Source: Capitulum mitella (lineage: Eukaryota > Arthropoda > Thecostraca > Pollicipedomorpha > Pollicipedidae). From it: 64,000 nt of DNA. Of this stretch, positions 12,583-24,752 are shown piece after piece (within the stretch, counting starts at the first letter, position 1; the number at the start of each line of letters is the position of its first letter). A program made the translations under genes and the position numbers. The notes below the pieces were generated by a model. That model was not told the origin of the DNA and ran no database searches. It saw only the letters and a list, made by a program, of their open reading frames with translations. The DNA lies in the NCBI GenBank assembly GCA_030062745.1, contig CP099847.1, positions 27,080,923-27,144,922 on the forward strand, in the 5' to 3' direction.

Positions 12583-14581
12583 AAGAAGGAAAAGCGGTGG
12601 TCGTGATCGACGGTGATGAGAGCAGAGGACGATTTCGCTGCGTGCTCTTCCTCCGCGATTGTTAAACATTGCTTTAGCATGTAGCTTACGGATCTCAAGC
12701 TGCACATGCAATTTTACATGCATAGTTGCAGAACTGCCGTGGGTCAATGCTCTGTTTAGGGGATTATCTAACCAGCTTTAGGTGAGAACGTCGGTGTTCG
12801 TCCGATGCGAGTCAATTCCACCGCATTTGATGGCGGCGTTCATCGCATCAGCGCGTCACCTGATGGAAAACGTGAAGAGCTGGCTGCGTTTTTCAGTGAC
12901 TCGTGGTAAGGCCGCCTAATTCACAAGCGGGTCAGCAAATGGCATGCTTATTCCAATGTGATAGTCATCCGATTGTAATAGCACTTGTAACATGTCGCTG
13001 GGGGTACTGTAACACAGCAATAGCGTTTTAACAAACTTAATGGTTTGCGAAAGCTGCTCATTAATCGTTTTACTCACCAAGACGTCACTGAACACCTTAA
13101 ATAGATTTGTAGTACAACCTGCGCAGGTGCTCACATCGTAACCATCCAACGTAGCATTCCAACAAATATATTCACAAAGTAATAAAGGCGAAGATTTTAT
13201 GTCATTCTTTTCATACACTTGGTGGCAAGACGAATTCTATAAGCAAAAGAAACCAGATTAGTTTATTCCAGAGGTTTTACAAAGAAGAGGCGCATCTTGC
13301 ATTTTCCACATTGGTCAAATTTGGTATTAGCCGTGCGGCTCAACATTTTTCGAACAACCGTCCTAAATCTGACTCGAAGGTCCGCTAAGTCTGCCTCCTG
13401 GACCACTGCAGTTGTATTGACAGGCGGCCCGTCGCAACACACAGCAAAAGCGTCCTGTTTAATACACGCACGCCGTCCTCAGTCCAGTGCAGACCGTACC
13501 TGCAACACAGGCCGGGGCCTGTCACCCTGTGCAGCGCCTGGCTAAGCCGGTCGCCGCCGCGCCGCCGCGCCGCCGCCTTGTTTACTCAGCGTCTGCACAG
13601 TCACGTGTCCCGGCCGGCAGATGGTCAGTCAGCTGGCGCGCTGACACGGGCCGCTCGGTCGTGACAGCGCCGCTGACGCATCGGGGTCAGCCTGTGACCC
13701 GAGGAGACGTCACAGGTCTGGCGGCCAGCCAGCCCGCCCGCCCGCTGCCGGCCCCGCTCGGTCACCCGGCGGAGAGCCCGGACACGGCTGTGATGACGCC
13801 CAGATAAACGCTGTTAGAGTCCATTGTCAGCCGTGTGAAGGTGCTGTATTCTGAGTCAACAAGGGGTTTCTGTGCGGCTGAGGTGTTTATTCTCCTATAA
13901 ATTTGCACTGGAACATCATCAAAACAATAATCAGTTCTTACGGGACATCCTGAATTCACGTAACAACTAACAACTGTAAAAGAGCTTTTAAAACTTGGTT
14001 GAGGATATCACATGTAAGCATTAGAAACCGACAACAGGATGCACAAAACAAAGCGAACAAACAAAAGACAAGGAGCAGAAGATAGAAGATATCCAAATGC
14101 GCTGCTGTTGTTTAAAAGTCACCCAGAAAACGGCAAGAAGCATGCGATCTAAGAATAGACGTCGCTCAAATGGAACGTATTAAAAGAAAGGTCGAACGCC
14201 CCCATACCTCTGCACTCTGACGAAAGCCAACGCTCCTCAGAGAGTCGGCCGATAGAAGGCAGCGGTCTCTTCTTGACGCCCTCAGCGGCGGCAGCAGCCA
14301 TTCTCCTCGGCCGAGTGGGTCCGAGGCTGCACACCGCCCGGGGGCAGGGGACAAAAACACAACGCAGAGCGTCCCGGCCCGTTAGTCAAAAGAATTCCCG
14401 GGACGTAATCTGGTCTAATGGGCCCTGACGCCGGATGAAATGGAATACCGGGCAGCCGGCTCATCTCCGTAATAAAGGTATCATGCGCCGTATTTTCCCG
14501 GTGGGCGGTGGTTTCGGCATCATGGCGATCATCAGATTGGACGCAGTTATGATAGCCCGGACTTTGTTTACGATCGACTTC

Positions 14582-14611
14582 GAGAGAGAGAGAGAGAGAG
14601 AGAGGGAGAGG
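14582..14611 (+). repeat. (GA)n microsatellite
   Basis: A run of GA dinucleotides with one interruption (AGGGAGAGG) at its 3' end. Confidence 0.9.
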
Positions 14612-14817
14612 GCCACAACATAAAGCTCTGATTGCCTGAAAAAATGCCGACGCATAACTACTGCACCTTCGGCATTATTTACGAACGTTTCATATCAGCA
14701 AGTAGTTCGTGCGGCCTTGACTGTTCGTTAATTTAGTTAGGACGAGCTGTAGTGTAATTCTGATGTAATTCGGAACTGCATGCGTGATCAACACCATGCT
14801 GTTGGCAGCCCGTGCAT

Positions 14818-15220
14818 AACGAGGTGGTAAAATCTATAATTTCTGGATTATGGCCGCTTGTTTAGCATTTGCATGGTAGCACATGCTGGAAGTGCAGGCT
14901 CTCCAGAGCTACAACATGTAGCAAATTATTATATCCAGTCTGCAGGAAAAGTAGGTGTCTTCATAGATGCATCCAACGTGGGGGGGGGGGGGGTGGCCAC
15001 GCCCGGAGTCAAGGAAAATCCTTGGGAAAGGAAAGCTTGCTTTTCCCTGCAGAAAACGAAAGAAGGAAAATTCCGGGTTTAATGGTCAAAACAGGGTGCG
15101 CCCTCCTTAGCAAAACGCTGGGAGCGCCACTCGGTGTCTCCGAAATCAGCAGAGACGCCGTAATGCCTCCAGCTGACCGTCTCTGCCAGCCCTGTGGTTT
15201 CTGCTAATGACCACCTCGTT
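14818..15220. repeat. 403-bp interval bounded by an 11-bp inverted repeat (possible MITE remnant)
   Basis: AACGAGGTGGT at 14,818-14,828 is matched by its exact reverse complement at 15,210-15,220. The interval contains a 14-base G run (14,980-14,993). No convincing target duplication is visible, so this could be chance. Confidence 0.3.
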
Positions 15221-15957
15221 CTAAATAAGACAAAATGAGTAGTTCCGTGACCAACGAGCTCGGTAAAAATTGGATGTAAGTGCGCCTAAATGACCAGCCA
15301 CAAGTTCGACTATTTAACCGCCGGCAACGAAAAACCATCGGTCCCTCCTGCGTACGAACTCCTCCTGGCTATGACGATGCCACGATCTCGTCACTGCCGA
15401 CGGAAGCACAGACTTCGCCGACCCATCCGTCATCGGCACATGACAGCGAACTGCGCACCCTCTCCGACCCGAGCTCAGTGGAAAACGCGACAAAGGCCGG
15501 GCCCTGGGGTCGACCCGGCCCGTTCGTGGGGTCGACCCGCGGCGTCCCGACGACGCCCAAAACGGCGCAGTAATTGGCACGTCTCGCCGGGCGGCGCCCG
15601 GCATAATTGGATGCTAATTGTTTGCAGGAGCGGCAGCGGCCAGCTGGCGGTGGACAATGGCCGCGGTAACGGCGAGGTGGCTTGGTGAGTGACAGGGGCG
15701 TCTCCACCGGGCCGGGCTGTCTGTTCTTGTAGAGTCGCGAGCGGGCCGTCTGTTTCTTTTGAGTCATGGGCTGCCTGCGTCTCACGAGTCACGAACTGGC
15801 TGCCTGCTTTGTCCGGTCACGGCCGGATTACTTGCCTCTCTAGAGACTTTGCCGACCTGTCTATCTGTCTCGACTCACAGCCGAGGTATCTGCTCCTCCC
15901 GAGTCACGGCAGGACAGTCTGGTTCCCTTGAGTCATTCCGGGCATGCCCTCTCTTGG

Positions 15958-16152
15958 GTCAGAGTCAGGGCTGAGCTGCCCTCTCCGGGGCGAGAGTCAG
16001 GGCTGAGCTGCCCTATTCGGGATCAGAGTCAGGACTGAGCTGCCCTATTCGGGATCAGAGTCAGGACTGAGCTGCCCTATTCGGGATCAGAGTCAGGGCT
16101 CGGCTGCCCTCTCCGGGATCAGAGCCTGGGCCGAGCTGCTCTCCCCGGGGTC
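15958..16152 (+). repeat. 32-bp tandem repeat, about six copies
   Basis: The unit runs from GTCAGAGTCAGG to CTATTCGGG (variant CTCTCCGGG), with the core GAGCTGCCCT. The central copies are nearly identical and the outer copies diverge. The preceding 250 bp (from about 15,690) carries looser repeats of GAGTCACGG-like blocks, so the array may have grown out of older repetitive sequence. Confidence 0.85.
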
Positions 16153-16599
16153 AGAGTCACACAGTCACGGCCAGGCTGCCGACAAAGAGCCGGACTCGCA
16201 GGTGCCGCCAGACACGCTCCGCCGCGGACGGCGCGCCGGGACGGGGTGCTCTGGCCGCAGTCTCCGTCACCCAGGCGTCACGCGGAGACTCTTCAGAGCC
16301 GCGGACCAGGCGCCGTGGCGACCTCCGGGGCCGGTGACCATGCAGCGTTGCAGTCTCCGGTGCTGCCCGTTTTGCTGCGTTGCAGTCTTCACAGTTCGCG
16401 ACCACTCGACGTTGCAGTCTCCGTCGGTTGTTCAGCTGGCCCGGAACATTACCGTTCGCTCGGGTGTGGGGAGGGGATCAATTTGATTCAACTCTGAGGT
16501 TTTTCCGAAAAAGGCTGCAAACGGTGCAGCGAGGCAACACCAAATCTGGTACAACTGCACAAAACTATATAGCGGATGTCTTGGTATTAACGACTTCAT

Positions 16600-18060
16600 A
16601 AGTCGTTAATAGCATCAGCATCACATTTCAAGATCACCAAGGTCGTTCAAGATCATCAAGGTATAACGGGTTAAAGCCAAATCATGGTTTTCAGAAATGG
16701 TCATTTTTAAGGTAAACTTCAAAGCACTACCACAAATATAGTTTTAAAGTCGGACTTTCGAACGTTTTATTCGTGTACTTTTGACCGACTGAAAAAATGC
16801 AAAAAATACTTTGGTTGATCTGAGATCAGGTCAGGGGATTAGGTCAAGGTCAAAAGTAAAAGAAAACATTTCCGAACATCGAACTTTCTGTTTGAATCAC
16901 CTCAGCCAAAATGCGGAACATATGTAAAACGCCACTTCATCATCTGCCGGTGCATCAAGTTTTAGGCCGACATCAGGTCACATCACGACAGGTCACGGAA
17001 AAATTATTTAAAATGTTTTCGCGCATGCCCACTTTCGGTAGAGGCCAAACAATGAAACGTAACCAAGTTCTTGCTCAAGGTCTAATTAAAGGCTAAAATG
17101 GTACAAAACATTGTCAGGGATGACCCACCACACATTTCAATGGTTTTGATTGCTTCTAGATCATGTGAGGTCACTGGCCCGAGATGACCCTTACTGACCT
17201 TGCTATAACCTTTTCTGCAACAACTTACTTTCCGGATGTTTTTCTTTTTATGCTGACTTCCACTTCAGCGCCCAAAATTACTGAGGCTTGGTACACGCTG
17301 GGATAAGGAGGTGTCAAAGGGAAATGGATCAGATGGGCTTTGCATTCGGTTCGGCGTTTCGTGCCATGCCCGCGCACTGTTCTGAGGAAGCCGAGGGACA
17401 CGACAGAGTTTTCACTTGCCGATACTAAGTACCTGATTTAGTGGTAATATCGCAGCGTTTGCGACAGTTGGCTCTATGGAGCACATTTCCGTGATTTTTC
17501 CTTTTTTCGCGATTCTTCCCAAAAGTGATCTCGAAGGTCACTTTGTGTCTGTGACCCTTCTTGACCTCAGATGTCCTTGGTTGAACTAAATGGCAGAAAT
17601 CTGATCCCTGTGGTATTTTTGGTTACCAAATTCGGATTCAGCGTTTAAAGTTGCTCGAGAGATCACAAAACAAGGTTTATGACACTTCGTGATACTTCGT
17701 GAAATTATAGTCGTATGACTTAAGTTGAGCTGAAGCAATAATTTAAGCATAAACATTGAACGAAGTATCTCAGATGATGGAACATTTATTGCAGCCTTTG
17801 TGGCCTACAAAATGGGTCATACATTTTGGCGACGTGGCCAACGGTTTTCATGGCACAAGCAAAAGTCTGGCGAGCCGCACCAAATTTGACCCTCTTTGAC
17901 CTACTTTAACCTTGAAGAAACATCAAACTTCATTTACGAAAGGGTTTCTTCAGGCCTTCATCCACCAAGAAAACTTGGTGGTCTTAGACTCGCTAGTTTT
18001 TAAAATCTCACGGGGTCAAACTGACAACCGGCACCCCTTTAGGCCCGCATTTTTTGCGAA
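16600..18060. repeat. AGGTCA/AAGGTC-rich degenerate repeat zone
   Basis: This AT-richer stretch repeatedly shows AGGTCA, AAGGTC and their complements (for example near 16,640, 16,825, 16,975, 17,070, 17,170, 17,535-17,570 and 17,890). No coding potential or intact element ends are seen. It reads as an old interspersed repeat, though the hexamer is also the nuclear-receptor half-site. Confidence 0.4.
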
Positions 18061-18114
18061 AACCATTGCACATCATCTTCCCAGCAGGCAGTTTCTGTAT
18101 GATTTCAGTTCACA

Positions 18115-18171
18115 CCGAGCTCCGCCCCCCCTTCCCCGCCAAGAAAATCCTGGCTGCGCCCCTGCAAACTG
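18115..18171 (-). repeat. transposon-terminus-like motif: GGGGCGCAGCCAGGATTTT plus G run
   Basis: On the minus strand this reads GCAGGGGCGCAGCCAGGATT followed by a G-rich run. A second, shorter copy of the same signature lies at 45,001-45,038 on the plus strand. Sequences of this form recur in many invertebrate genomes as ends of interspersed repeats. The family is not identified here. Confidence 0.4.
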
Positions 18172-21100
18172 GCCGCCCCGCCCGAGCGCATTACATTCGA
18201 CCGGCCACCCGTGCGAGTGTTATCGGAGACTGTCTGCTGCCGTCGTCCAGCTGCCGGACCCGGCGTCAGCTGGCAAGGGCGACATCAAGGAGGCCCACCT
18301 TTGAGTGAAATCTAGGCGAACACTTGACCGACCGTTCGACCCGTTCGCCATGTGGAAGCCTGCTAACCTAGTCAGAGAGGACCGCAAGTCGGCGGGTCGC
18401 CCGGAATGTGATGTGATGCTCCGTTTCGAAGCACTGACGGGCCAAAAGCCTGCAACAACAACGTTTGAAGGTCATAGCCGCTCAGGCGCGACAGTAAAAG
18501 AAGCAACTGGAAACATCTAAATGAGACTAGATGAAACGGAATAGCTCACTATCTAATTTGTCAAACGCCGCCTGTTGCTTTTGCGTCGCTTCAACAATAA
18601 TTTGGAAATCGTCAATCTGCTGGCCATGTGCACTGCATTAGATGAGAAAATACTTAATGCATTACAAGTTTAAGCAACACTTGAATGACGCATATTGCAC
18701 TGCCACCTTTACCGCAACCTGCTCTGTTTTGTTCACTGCAGGCACATGACAGTTATATCCAGGTCGTCTGATCCATGGCGCACCAGTTGCATCGCACATT
18801 TTCCCAGTCAGCTGGCGCACAGGCACGACTCTCCCGTAAAGCACCATCTTAAACCGGCCGGCAGAGCAAAATGACAGCCCAGTGACGTCTGAGTCACCGG
18901 CGGTGCACGGCACGGTGCACGGTGCAGCGGAGTCACGTGGCCGTGATCGGGTCACCGACCGGCCGCCGGGTCGCGCTTCCGGAAGTTCCGAGCTTCCGGC
19001 CGGGCGGGGGCCGGTCCTGCGGGTCTGTGCGGCCGGAATGAGCCGCCGTGACCTGGAGTCGAGGTCTGGATCAGAGCGCTGAGGTCCGGACCAGATGACA
19101 GGTCGGGCTGGTTGGGCAACTATCGGGACCAGATGCGAGGGCTGGCAAAAACAGGGCATCTCATTCTGACGCAAGGCATGCAGTACCATGGAAGATTGCG
19201 CTGGACAGCTATTGAGGGAATCATCAGGCTGCCGCCCCAGCACTATGATAGTCCGGAAAGTTTAGTACCATTGTTTTGTTAGACATACGGTCGTGAAATG
19301 GCGTCGTGTTACATGATGTTTCCCGTGAGGAATGTTCTGGAACGTTCTACGAAGTGTCGGGCAAAAACCGGTTATGAGGAAGTGAGAAACGAGTAGCTAT
19401 CTTTATCGAATCAAACTCCGGTTGCCGGCCGTCGCACGATTATGCTGGAGGATTCCTGGACTCATCATGGCCAGACCAAAAATGGCTGTATTTTGAAACC
19501 CTCCCTCGAACTTGCTTGCCTGCGGCCCTCATGTGTCGGTGCCCGGCGTGGGCCCACGGATTCAACAGAAGGCCTGTCTCGCGGTTCCCCACATGAGCTG
19601 CGCCTCAGTTCTAGGCCGCGAGCCGGCAGGGCAGGGCAGGGTCTAGGCAGGACCTTCCCTGTCCCAAGTCACACTCCGTCGGCCCGGCGCCCACCTGGAT
19701 TAGCGGCTCTCCTCTCCCCTCTGTGGCGGCGGCGGCCGCCGCACGCACGCGCTGGCGCCGCCTGGAGCGCGGCCTGCCGATGTAGGTGCAGCGGCTGGCT
19801 GCGCGCCGCCCACCGCCAGCACGCGAGGGCGTCACGCGGCGCGGTCCGGCTCGACCTGTCCGCCTCCCAGGCCCGCCTCTGGGGCTCGTTGTTCCTGCTC
19901 GGGCAGCTGATGCTGTACCCGCATCTTTGCGGTAAGGCAGCTAGCCTAACACCCCGGCGGCACGCCTGAGGAGGTGCGCAAGGTGAGGTGCCGGTTGGCG
20001 ATTTGGACATTAGTCACTGCAAACATCCCGGGAGTTTCAGAGAAGCGGCGCTTTTTCAGTCCGCCAAACGGGTTCCGCCCACCGACACGGTCCAAGATCG
20101 AGCACCAACAAACCATTAACTCGTCCCTTCCCAGGAGTGCACTCGACCGCGGAGCCAGCTTTACGAGTGTCTCGGCTGACTTCGCGCCGGCGGACGGCGG
20201 CCGCGAGTTTCGGCCGGTCACGCCGGAGCCGCTCCTCTGGGCAAACATTTCCGCTCGACCGGGCCCGGACCGGGCGAGCGAGTCGGATCCACGTCTGCCG
20301 GGACCGGGCACCTGAGGCCGATTACAAACTAGTGGGCGGAGACAGGATGGGAAGTTCCTCAAAAGACGGGCTCTTGACAGACAGCCTTAGGATTATGCAG
20401 AACTGGGGTTATCTTTTCCTGTCAGGGTAAATGTTACCACGGAATGGTATGTGCTCGTCAATGTCAATCGTCTGCTCCAGAAACTTAGTTACTTCTAAAA
20501 ACGTTTTGTCTTAGAAAACCTTGCCCTCGTGGAAGTCTCAGAAAATAGGGCAGTTATAGTTGTCATCTTCCATTGTTCCACGATATGTTCCATGAAACGA
20601 TAGTATCCCCAAAGCATTTAGGTGGTTTTCACTCAACGTTTTTCAACATCCCGACATGGGGTTGACGTATATTAATATGTATTCACATATATCACATCAG
20701 TATTGTTTAAGAGCGGTGCAAACGTAATAAAAGGTCGCCGGAAGCAGTGACATTGCCAGTTCGAGCAAATGATCATCTGGCAGCATCACGCAACGCCGGA
20801 CTAATGCGCCGTTGCTACTCAGACACCGTGAATTACGCCACGACATATGGCTTCCGCACCGTGAATTAGTCTCCGCGACATCTGACTTGCACACCTGCAG
20901 GCGTTTCGTCACCCGTGGTGTAGTGATGCGCTGCTGCTGCTTTGAATAGAGCCATTGTCTTTGTTCTCGCTTCAAAGGACCGTTCGTAAATCATTGTAGA
21001 GCGGGTTTATGCATCGTAAGCTGGGCAAGAAACAGGGAACAATCGTAGGTCTCATCGGCATGTATTTGTGAGCTATGCAAATCTACTTCGCGAAGTCATG

Positions 21101-21399
21101 TAGCGGTTCTGATTTCGATACCACATTATAGCTGAAGTTCACGAAGAGGGCGTGCCCCGAAGTGACTGCCTTACCTACAAGTCATTAAACTTATGATCTG
21201 TTAACAGAGAATAAATGCAGCCTAATTGTATCCCCTGTGGATGATTTAAGCCTCACAGATCTTCGTTGGAGCCAGAATCTCACAATCTCGCTTCCGGCGG
21301 CCATTCACGAGTTACGGTACTAAATAATCATACGCCGTCACTTTTTCATTGAAGCCAAGTTACTCTATGATAAGCATCACAGTCTGATAGTTATCCGCG

Positions 21400-21690
21400 A
21401 CATGGACGACGCGTAATGACCACTGATGTGCCGTGGCGCCACCACGGGCTGAAGTACCGTGACTAACGTTGACTGACGTGACTGACTGCCGCCGGTCACT
21501 GACGTACCATGACGTCGCATGGCAGTGACAAACCCTAAAATCGCCGTCCACTGATGCGCCGTGACGTCACCGCCCACTGACACTCCATAGGTCCCCTGGC
21601 AGTAACAGACCATGACCATGGCCGCGGTAGCAGACCATGACGTCACCGCCCGCTGATGTACCGCGACGTCACCGGGCGGTGACGCGCCGT
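21400..21690. repeat. degenerate short repeats carrying TGACGTCA-like (CRE) sites
   Basis: A loose unit of roughly 30 bp with the core CTGATG..CCGTGACGTCACCGCC recurs. GACGTCAC appears near 21,564, 21,638 and 21,664, with related GACGTACC and GACGTCGC in between. It could be a decayed minisatellite or a cluster of bZIP sites. Confidence 0.4.
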
Positions 21691-24612
21691 CGATCCGTGT
21701 CAGCGGGCCGAGCGCCGGTCACGGTCCAGTTGACGAGCCGGCGCGGCGGCGGCAGAGCCGGCGCGGCGGCGGCAGAGGCGGCGCGCCCGGGACGCGGCCG
21801 GCGCGCGCTCTGACCCGTGCGACCCGCTTCCCGCCGCGGCGGGAGCCGGCGACGGTGATTCATCGGCGCGGTGACGGTCGGCAGCTGCCCGGAGAGGCTG
21901 TTCGCGATGTCGCGAAGCGCGTCCGGCGGCCGGATCGCCCGTATGGCACCCCGGAGCGGGAGGCCAACAGCCTCTCTTTCGGAAGCGGTGGCGAGGGTGG
22001 ATCCTGCCTCTGGACGCCTGGCCGTCGATGTGTACCTGAGGTCACGAGGTGTCCGTATGTCCCTCCTCCACCCGCGACATCCCAAAACAAAGCCCAGGCG
22101 GAGCCTTCGCTCGGCGTACTCGTCAAACCCAGAAAACGTCCGCCGTTTGCAGGGCTTCCGATAGGAGCCGTCAGTCCGGAGCTCACCGGTACGGATCCGA
22201 GATGGAGTCGGCGCCAACCCCGGCGCCCGCGACCCAGAGTGGCCGCGGTCTGGACGCCAGACCGGACCTGAATGTCCGATGAGGCCGTCGACGAGCGGCC
22301 GCCGCGGGCGAGAGGAAGACGTCGCCTGACGCGGCGTGACAGAGCGGCCCGACAGCCGCTGCCGCCACCCCCGTCACGCGCCGGCCGGGCCGCGACGGCG
22401 CGCGCATCTGAATCGGCCGCGGTCGTCTGCTGGTTGCGCCGCGGCCGTCTGTTTTTTATCGGGACGTTCAGGAGGGTGTGCTCCGCGTCCTGGCCGCAGA
22501 TCACAGGACAGCCCCCGCGGGACGAGCGCTTCGAGTCGTCGTTTTTTCGGCTTGTTATCCGCGGTTAGACAGGAAGCGACGTGTGAAGAACGCTTTTTGT
22601 CGTCAGCCGGTGGCGTAACGATGCTTCCTTTGTCAGTCAAACGCCGTTCTGCGCCTGAAACGGCTGCCGGTTTGGAGCACCTGTTCCACTGTTCCAAACG
22701 TGAGCCGAAGCCTGCAGTTCTCGGGACCGATTTGAGGATTCGTTCGGGAGGAATGCGGCAATGTAGCACCGTGTCGCCTGTAGCTTCACGACTCGGAGTT
22801 TTTGCTCGGGTCGCTGGGATAACAAGCCTGCTATTTCGTCCCGTTAGACTTCGGCGGAAGCGTGTTTTGCGCAGATGCTCGCGGCGGCAGCCACAGGACC
22901 GGTCCAAATTGACCGCACAGCCGCCATACCGTCAAACGTTAGCCCTTTAAAGAAACACATTTTTGCAAAACACGACGCCTATAATAGTCGCATTGTTCAT
23001 TGGGACGAAACTCAAAGAACTCGCTGCTGAAAAGAAATGCATAGGAAAACATTTACATCCGGGAATGAGCTTCCTGGCATTTGTTTGTCTCGACTGCACT
23101 CAAGTCACTGGAATACTAGTGGCCAGCCATGACGTCAAACATATCAAATGTCACGCACACAGTAGAAACGAGCAGTAGATGAGTAGTAGACATGCTATTA
23201 AGCCATGTTCAGCTGCAACCAAAAAGTTCGTCGCTGAATCGCGATTAGAAATCCACTGATTAAAAATCTTAAGCTTCCACCATCCGCTCAAGTAGGTAAA
23301 AAAAAACTTCCGAACAGTCTTCTCGGAAACAATATGTTTCGTTTTTTTCAGTACAAAAAATTAGACGGCTAGGCCTCCACACCAAAAGGGAAGCATCGCT
23401 TACGTTCATTGCCGACTGTCTGTAACTACTGCTGCATAAGTTTAGAAGCCATGTTTGTGGTATTCGGTATGGTTTCGCCGCCATCTGCTCTGATTTCCAA
23501 ATAATTACGCCAGAGTAAACACTACGAAGTTAGGTTCTGATCTGAGATTACCATGGCATTAAAAAAGAAAAATTTCCAGTGTTGAATAAATAACGTTTCT
23601 CCTCATCTTGTCTCGGTTTCACAAAAGATGGCAGCACCACACCGAGATTCATCACGTTCGAAGGTTGCTGCCAACCACTTCACGTCTCTTCTCATTCGCA
23701 CCGGCCATTGGGCGCATCATGTAGAACGGAATATTCCGGCTACTGCCGGAGGCTTCCGTAAATAGCTACCGTGTCACGGAACAACCACAACGGATCAAAG
23801 GTAGAACCGATTCCATTGCATCGGCCCATGCGCTCGTAGGACGAGGGCCAACGAAGGGCCGGCAGTGTTCAATGGTATGGTTCGCCGGCATCTTCAAGAC
23901 AGTGGAAAGTTCAAGGCGGTGATCACGGCAGGCTGTGCACCAGAATGCAAACCGATTCAACCTACCAGGTTCAGCAGCAGTGCTAAATTGCTAAATTGCT
24001 TAAATTGTTTAGACCCGGCAAATCACACTACCATTAACACTTGCCGGAGTCGAAACGCCCGCTCAGTTACATTAGTTTGGAAGTGCGCCTTTTTCACTTC
24101 TTCGCTCGCAACCCATGCTACTGCGTAACTCATCATTACAGTCATCGAATCTCGTAAATAAACTATATTTTGTGGAAACCTTATTCAAAGGACATTGCAC
24201 AAACGGTGCGTGCACATTACAGAACACCAACCGAACACAAACGTCGCCAGCTGAGGGAAATATTGGACGGAATCATTGGAGAAGGAGCGAAAAAGCGCCC
24301 CAAAACATTACAGCCTGCGGCATGACCATGTCATCTGTGCGGGGCATCCAACGCTGTGCCGTGCTTCCGTTTTCCAGAGACTAGGCAACATCATGACTAG
24401 AAACGACAAAACACGAGATCAACATCAGTGACGGGAATCCATGAGACCATCTCCATTCCTGGCTGGCCACAGATATCGAGTTGCCCTCAGGTCAAACGAC
24501 CACAGCATTGAATACCAACCTCTTCCACGCACCGCTCAGTGCAGCAATAGCCAGACTCCACCACCAGCGCCACCTGCGGCCGCCAGGGTTCGCGAGGTCC
24601 ACTCGGGCCCCG

Positions 24613-24752
24613 TTACATCGTCATCTGCTGGTAGTTGGGGTTGGTGTCCGGCTGCTGACCGAAGTGGCCCGACTGCTTGAACGCGCTGTACAGGGTGAAC
24701 AGCACGTGCAGGGACTGGATCTTGGACTTGTACACGGGAATGTCCATGATGC
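24613..24752 (-). CDS. IFT46: IFT46 exon J (last exon, stop codon)
   Basis: Encodes DIPVYKSKIQSLHVLFTLYS followed by a short polar tail ending NPNYQQMTM and a TAA stop at 24,615-24,613. The acceptor CAG lies at 24,755-24,753. The tail is shorter than in human IFT46. No AATAAA-type signal was seen close downstream on this strand. Confidence 0.88.

Larger units (their letters stand above)
12583..24612. other. intergenic region without a supported gene
   Basis: About 12 kb between the glycosyltransferase and the IFT46 3' end. I see a dinucleotide tract, minisatellites and degenerate repeat-like sequence (listed separately), but no recognisable protein. The 175-codon frame at 19,442-19,969 and the frames at 21,850-22,950 are Arg/Pro/Ala-rich and overlap other frames, as GC-rich non-coding DNA does. 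Confidence 0.55.

Noticed and set aside
19442-19969. 175-codon plus-strand frame
   Set aside because: Arg/Pro/Ser-rich with overlapping minus-strand frames over the same bases and no family similarity.
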